From assembly GCA_964343195.1 (NCBI GenBank), contig CAYFIR010000180.1, forward strand, positions 1 through 9,115: a DNA stretch of 9,115 nt, read 5' to 3'. Source of the stretch: CAYVAP01 sp964343195 (GTDB lineage: Bacteria; Bacteroidota; Bacteroidia; J057). Positions 6,651-9,115 of the stretch are shown here, piece by piece (the first letter of the stretch is position 1; each line of letters begins with the position of its first letter). The position numbers were made by a program, and so were the translations under genes. The notes beneath the pieces were generated by a model. That model did no database searches. It was not told where the DNA came from and worked only from the letters and a program-made list of their open reading frames with translations.

Positions 6651-7361
6651 ATGATAGCTCAAACGCCTGTGCAGAACAGATTCTACCAAAAGACTCCCAC
6701 ACAACAGCGACGGTTCCAACTCAGGATGTTGGCATTATTGCTCGGGATCAACCTGCCCATTGCGGTGGTTCTGGTGCTCATCAGCCCGCGGTTGTTCCCG
6801 CTGTTTTTCGTTCCGCTGGCTTTTTCCTTTACCATCGTGGCCCCATTTTTTGATGTGCCTTCGTTGGTCAAAAAGGGGGGGCTGACCTATCATTCGCTGT
6901 TTTTGCTGGCAGAAAAGCCAAAGAAAGACACCGTGACCCTGCATGGGGGGACCCTGTTTGATTACTACTTTACCCTGGAGCGAGGTTGGAGCGGACAACT
7001 GCGAACGGCCTTTATCCTGGCCGAATATCTGCGCGGCCTGCTGAGCCTGATGGAGTATTTCCCCGATGACATGAAGCTCCGTGGCACCAGCTACATCATA
7101 CAGGAGCGGACAGCGCGGAAGGTGGGCCTGCACAAGGCCCCTACCGATGGGATCCAGGTATTTCTGCTGACCTTCAACTACTTCAACCTGATGGCTTCTC
7201 TCTACCTGGCCAAAGGCAAACTGACCTTTCCCAATCTCAATCGGGTTCATACCTTCGAAGGCACCATCGGCGCATTAAGAGAAAATGAGGGCTTTATCAG
7301 AGGCATGCTGAAGCGGCTGGAAGAAGGGGCACTAGGAAAAACTACCCAAATGGGTAATTGA
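6651..7361 (+). CDS. Membrane-anchored protein of unknown function (two N-terminal helices)
   Basis: I do not recognise a named family. The 236-residue product begins with about 25 polar, basic residues, then two adjacent hydrophobic segments (about 26-45 and 48-67) that look like a membrane hairpin. A soluble domain of about 165 residues follows. It contains striking segments that look constrained: LHGGTLFDYYFTLE (97-110), GTSYIIQERTARKVGL (145-160), FNYFNLMASLYLAKGKLTFPNL (175-196) and HTFEGT (200-205). By the positive-inside rule the soluble domain probably faces the cytoplasm. No catalytic motif is obvious. The sequence style recalls hypothetical proteins I associate with Bacteroidota, but I cannot confirm that. 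The ATG at 6651 has a weak purine-rich site (AAAGGG) just upstream; Met26 is an alternative start but would remove the basic segment before the first helix. The gene follows the response regulator by 130 nt and probably has its own promoter, so a link to the two-component system is uncertain. Confidence 0.85.
   Translation: MIAQTPVQNRFYQKTPTQQRRFQLRMLALLLGINLPIAVVLVLISPRLFPLFFVPLAFSFTIVAPFFDVPSLVKKGGLTYHSLFLLAEKPKKDTVTLHGGTLFDYYFTLERGWSGQLRTAFILAEYLRGLLSLMEYFPDDMKLRGTSYIIQERTARKVGLHKAPTDGIQVFLLTFNYFNLMASLYLAKGKLTFPNLNRVHTFEGTIGALRENEGFIRGMLKRLEEGALGKTTQMGN
7344..7355. other. Inverted repeat at the end of the unknown membrane-protein gene
   Basis: ACCCA-AA-TGGGT, extendable by one pair to TACCCA/TGGGTA (7343-7356), lies just before the TGA at 7359-7361. 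It matches the repeat at the kinase gene end in 12 of 13 bases (7344-7356 against 5732-5744). The reading frames differ, so shared protein sequence does not explain the match. There is no T-tract. Confidence 0.45.
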
Positions 7362-7390
7362 GTCCAGGTGTCTGCTGGCCCTACCTTGTG

Positions 7391-7435
7391 ATTGATTATT
7401 AACCCCTGATGCTGATGGCTATTCAGCAAATCAAT
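7391..7435 (+). promoter_or_regulatory. Nested inverted repeats in the leader of the lipoprotein gene
   Basis: An outer pair, ATTGATT (7391-7397) and AATCAAT (7429-7435), encloses an inner hairpin, GCTGA (7411-7415) and TCAGC (7423-7427) with a 7-nt loop. The structure ends 15 nt before the lipoprotein ATG. It could be an RNA leader structure or an operator. The A/T-rich outer stem is weak and no T-tract follows, so a terminator is unlikely. Confidence 0.35.
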
Positions 7436-7450
7436 TACAAATAACCCATT

Positions 7451-7981
7451 ATGAAATCGTTTCTGTTTTTATTACCTGTCCTCCTTTTTTCCATTACTTC
7501 CTGTAAAACGGAGGCCCCGACAGGAGAAGATCCCCTTCCTGATCTGGAGTTTAATCTTTCCGTGACTGGAGCCGAGACACATGACATCTCTTTTGTGCTA
7601 CCTGGAAATATGGCGGATACAAGAGCTGGAAATGGAAGCTATAATAGCCCTTCTGGTATTTTTGTGATGACCTTTTTGGAGGCAAATGTATGGCAGTTTG
7701 GCATGCAGTGTATGCCCGGAGGAGTCAAGGTCGGTACGTTTGACCTGAGTGGAGGATCCTCTTTTGGAAATATTTCCGGAGGGACCGGCTACACCGCCGT
7801 TAGCGGCACGCTGACCATCACCGAGGCAGACCTCTATCAGAATGTCGGTAGTAGCATTGGAGGTGCTGATGACTACTTCATTTCTGGCCGGTTTGAGGCC
7901 GATATGGAAGATACCAACAACCCGCCCAATCAGATTCGCGTGCAGGGAACCTTCAAAGGAGTGAATATTAAGGCGAACTGA
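7451..7981 (+). CDS. Small predicted lipoprotein of unknown function
   Basis: This 176-residue protein has a lipoprotein signal peptide: a hydrophobic run after MKS and a lipobox ITSC with Cys18 as the lipidation site. The mature protein starts CKTEAPTGEDPLPD, a short acidic, proline-containing tether; it is not a clear example of the acidic surface-export signals described in Bacteroidota, so inner- or outer-leaflet location is open. The rest is rich in Gly, Ser and Thr with alternating hydrophobic residues, suggesting a beta-sandwich. YTAVSGTLTITEAD (114-127) and ISGRFEAD, then IRVQGTFKG near the C-terminus, recall small Bacteroidota beta-rich lipoproteins in which a 'GTLTIT ... ISGTF' pattern is common, but I cannot assign a family. 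It is followed closely by an intrinsic terminator and preceded by 89 nt with an inverted-repeat leader, so it is probably monocistronic. The ATG at 7451 gives a normal-length signal peptide; no Shine-Dalgarno is visible. Confidence 0.88.
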   Translation: MKSFLFLLPVLLFSITSCKTEAPTGEDPLPDLEFNLSVTGAETHDISFVLPGNMADTRAGNGSYNSPSGIFVMTFLEANVWQFGMQCMPGGVKVGTFDLSGGSSFGNISGGTGYTAVSGTLTITEADLYQNVGSSIGGADDYFISGRFEADMEDTNNPPNQIRVQGTFKGVNIKAN

Positions 7982-8007
7982 TCAACAGGAAAATCCATTA
8001 TCTTGCG

Positions 8008-8034
8008 AGGCCTCATCACGGATGGGGCCTTTTT
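8008..8034 (+). terminator. Intrinsic terminator after the lipoprotein gene
   Basis: AGGCCTCATC (8008-8017) pairs over 10 bp with GATGGGGCCT (8021-8030), with a single T-G wobble and an ACG loop, and runs directly into five T residues (8030-8034). It starts 26 nt after the lipoprotein stop and separates that gene from the transporter gene, which must have its own promoter somewhere in 8035-8130. I see no clear TAnnTTTG box there. Confidence 0.88.
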
Positions 8035-8130
8035 CATTTGGTAGGTTTTGTAAAACTTTTCTAAAGGCGAAGGCGTTATGCTGACTATTACTATGCCTTT
8101 TGCATCGCTGATTAACGATCCTGCTATTTT

Positions 8131-8886
8131 ATGACTACACCACCAGTCATTCCCTCAACTTCCACAGATCCTGTTGACACCAAGAATTCAAAATCACCTC
8201 AGGGGCCTACCAAACTCCATCAGGAGCGAGCGAAGTTCATTTTCATGATCCTGTCGGCTCTGTTTGTAGGGGCACTGGTTACGACCAATCTCATTGCGAA
8301 CAAGTTTGTCACCGTGGATTTTGGGTTTGCCAGTTTTGTGATTTCAGCCGGAATATTGCCATACCCTCTGACCTTTCTGGTGACCGATATCCTCTCTGAG
8401 GTATACGGACGAAAGCGGACCAATCAGGTGGTAATTTCGGGATTTGTGGTAAGTGTCTTCGTGATCTTTGTCCTATGGATGGGAAGCGTGTTCCCCGCCA
8501 TTGAAAATTCTCCTGTGAATGATGATGTTTATGCCCAGGTGTTTGCCAATACCTGGAGGGTGATATCTGCTTCAATGGTGGCCTACCTCTCCGCTCAACT
8601 GATTGACGTCCGGCTTTTCCATTTCTGGAAGGGACTGACCAAGGGCAGGTTCCTTTGGCTGCGAAATAATGCCTCGACCATTGTATCCCAACTGGTGGAC
8701 ACGACCCTGGTGGTGGCGGTCCTATTTCTGGGGCAGCTATCAGTGGGCGAAATGGGGAGCATGATTGCCGATGGGTGGGCTTTTAAAGCGATTGTCGCAC
8801 TTTTGGATACGATTTTTATCTACCTGATTCTGTTTGGGATGAGAGGTTACCTGAATCTCAAACCTGGAGAAGAGATTGATATCTAG
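8131..8886 (+). CDS. yhhQ: Queuosine precursor transporter (YhhQ/VUT family)
   Basis: This 251-residue integral membrane protein belongs to the YhhQ/VUT family, which imports queuosine precursors (preQ0/preQ1) for tRNA modification. The family signature is clear: FVGALVTTNLIANK (45-58), LPYPLTFLVTDILSEVYGRKR (76-96), QLIDVRLFHFWK (156-167) and WLRNNASTIVSQLVDT (176-191). About six hydrophobic segments are visible, roughly at 36-56, 66-84, 98-120, 142-162, 188-206 and 218-237. The first 30 or so residues are polar and rich in Pro, Thr and Ser; many family members start close to the first helix, so this is an N-terminal extension. An in-frame TAA at 8113-8115 rules out a start further upstream, and Met39 lies inside the first helix, so 8131 is the best start. 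No other queuosine gene lies in the window, and the leader does not match the preQ1-I riboswitch pattern. The stop codon overlaps a heptamer array and a direct repeat. Confidence 0.92.
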   Translation: MTTPPVIPSTSTDPVDTKNSKSPQGPTKLHQERAKFIFMILSALFVGALVTTNLIANKFVTVDFGFASFVISAGILPYPLTFLVTDILSEVYGRKRTNQVVISGFVVSVFVIFVLWMGSVFPAIENSPVNDDVYAQVFANTWRVISASMVAYLSAQLIDVRLFHFWKGLTKGRFLWLRNNASTIVSQLVDTTLVVAVLFLGQLSVGEMGSMIADGWAFKAIVALLDTIFIYLILFGMRGYLNLKPGEEIDI

Positions 8887-8925
8887 TCATTAGTTTCGCG
8901 GTTCAAAGTTCAAGGTTGAAAGTTA
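8884..8925. repeat. Degenerate heptamer-periodic array starting at the transporter stop codon
   Basis: From the TAG stop in 7-nt steps: TAGTCAT, TAGTTTC, GCGGTTC, AAAGTTC, AAGGTTG, AAAGTTA. A GTTC-like core sits at the same phase in at least four units. As in the array after the kinase gene, the periodic phase begins at the stop codon. Confidence 0.72.
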
Positions 8926-9059
8926 CCTGGGCTACGCAGAGCCAATTAGTGGCTATTGCCCCAGAATTAAGTGCATACCTTGGCTAGGATAAGGTAGGCC
9001 CAAAATTCAAAAAGGCAAATCTGGACTCTCAGAGGCCCTTTTGATAGGTCGAAACTAAT
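8888..9059. mobile_element. Putative small non-coding insertion (MITE-like) after the transporter gene
   Basis: ATTAGTTTCG (8889-8898) is matched by its exact reverse complement CGAAACTAAT (9050-9059). Immediately outside these are direct repeats ATCTAGT (8881-8887 and 9060-9066), extendable leftward to the 9-mer ATATCTAGT (8879-8887 and 9058-9066). Inverted ends flanked by short direct repeats are the arrangement expected of a transposed element with a target-site duplication. The interior holds two small hairpins (AGCCA/TGGCT at 8940-8954; TACCTT/AAGGTA at 8976-8996) and no gene. The left direct repeat includes the transporter stop codon. No transposase is present, so it would be non-autonomous. 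The family is unknown, and the heptamer array overlaps its left end. Confidence 0.38.
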
Positions 9060-9090
9060 ATCTAGTGCTTTGTCAAGTTAAAAATGATGG

Positions 9091-9115
9091 GTAAGCGGTC
9101 GCAGATTTTTTCGCA
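9091..9115. mobile_element. Possible IS66-family terminus at the right edge (partial)
   Basis: The sequence from 9091 begins GTAAGCGGTCGCAG. IS66-family insertion sequences characteristically have terminal inverted repeats starting GTAA, often GTAAGCG. If this is a left end, the preceding 8 nt (AATGATGG, 9083-9090) would be the target duplication. No transposase or second end is within the window, so the call rests on a short motif. The preceding stretch from 9067 (GCTTTGTCAAG) could instead belong to the same or another element. Confidence 0.3.

Noticed and set aside
8035..8130. preQ1 riboswitch before the queuosine-precursor transporter
   Set aside because: Expected because of the gene's role, but I could not find the preQ1-I pattern (short G/C stem, then an A-rich tail pairing into the loop) or a convincing alternative fold.
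9010..9042. Terminator after the transporter gene
   Set aside because: AAAAGG (9010-9015) can pair with CCTTTT (9037-9042) around a small CTC/GAG hairpin, but the large asymmetric internal loop and lack of a following T-tract make it unconvincing.
8887..9115. tRNA or other structured RNA gene in the terminal gene-free stretch
   Set aside because: Small hairpins exist at 8940-8954 and 8976-8996, but no cloverleaf, T-loop sequence or acceptor stem could be found.

Overview
The window looks like chromosomal DNA of a Bacteroidota bacterium, most likely of the Saprospiraceae/Lewinella type. The evidence is a TonB-dependent receptor with an N-terminal carboxypeptidase-regulatory-like domain, a sensor kinase with a periplasmic two-component-regulator propeller and a Y_Y_Y domain, a lipoprotein with a Bacteroidota-like lipobox, and start codons mostly without Shine-Dalgarno sequences. 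The taxonomic guess is inference from gene content. All six confident genes lie on the + strand.

Layout. Positions 1-132 hold a perfect 7-bp tandem array (GACTTCT) that runs off the left edge, followed by a short leader. Positions 133-6520 form a probable signalling operon. It starts with an outer-membrane TonB-dependent receptor (133-2568). Only 3 nt later comes a periplasm-sensing histidine kinase with 14 propeller-type repeats (2572-5745). After a 148-nt repeat-rich gap comes a NarL/LuxR-type response regulator (5894-6520). The kinase carries no receiver or DNA-binding domain, so this is a split version of the hybrid propeller kinases common in this phylum, and the regulator is the obvious partner. 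Positions 6651-7361 encode a conserved-looking membrane-anchored protein of unknown function. Positions 7451-7981 encode a small lipoprotein, closed by a clear intrinsic terminator at 8008-8034. Positions 8131-8886 encode a YhhQ/VUT-type queuosine-precursor transporter. The last 229 nt have no gene. They hold a heptamer array, a small transposon-like structure (10-bp inverted repeats flanked by 7-9-bp direct repeats) and, at the right edge, a possible terminus of an IS66-family insertion sequence.

How the genes may work together: the receptor would import or bind a ligand at the outer membrane, the kinase would read that ligand or a derivative in the periplasm through its double propeller, and the response regulator would adjust transcription. 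No SusD partner, enzyme or substrate gene is present, so the ligand cannot be named.

The most unusual non-coding signal is a 7-bp periodicity in four of the six intergenic stretches (upstream of the receptor, kinase-regulator, after the regulator, after the transporter). Each array uses a different word but keeps the same period. Two of them begin at the stop codon of the preceding gene. The other two gaps (7362-7450 and 7982-8130) lack it.
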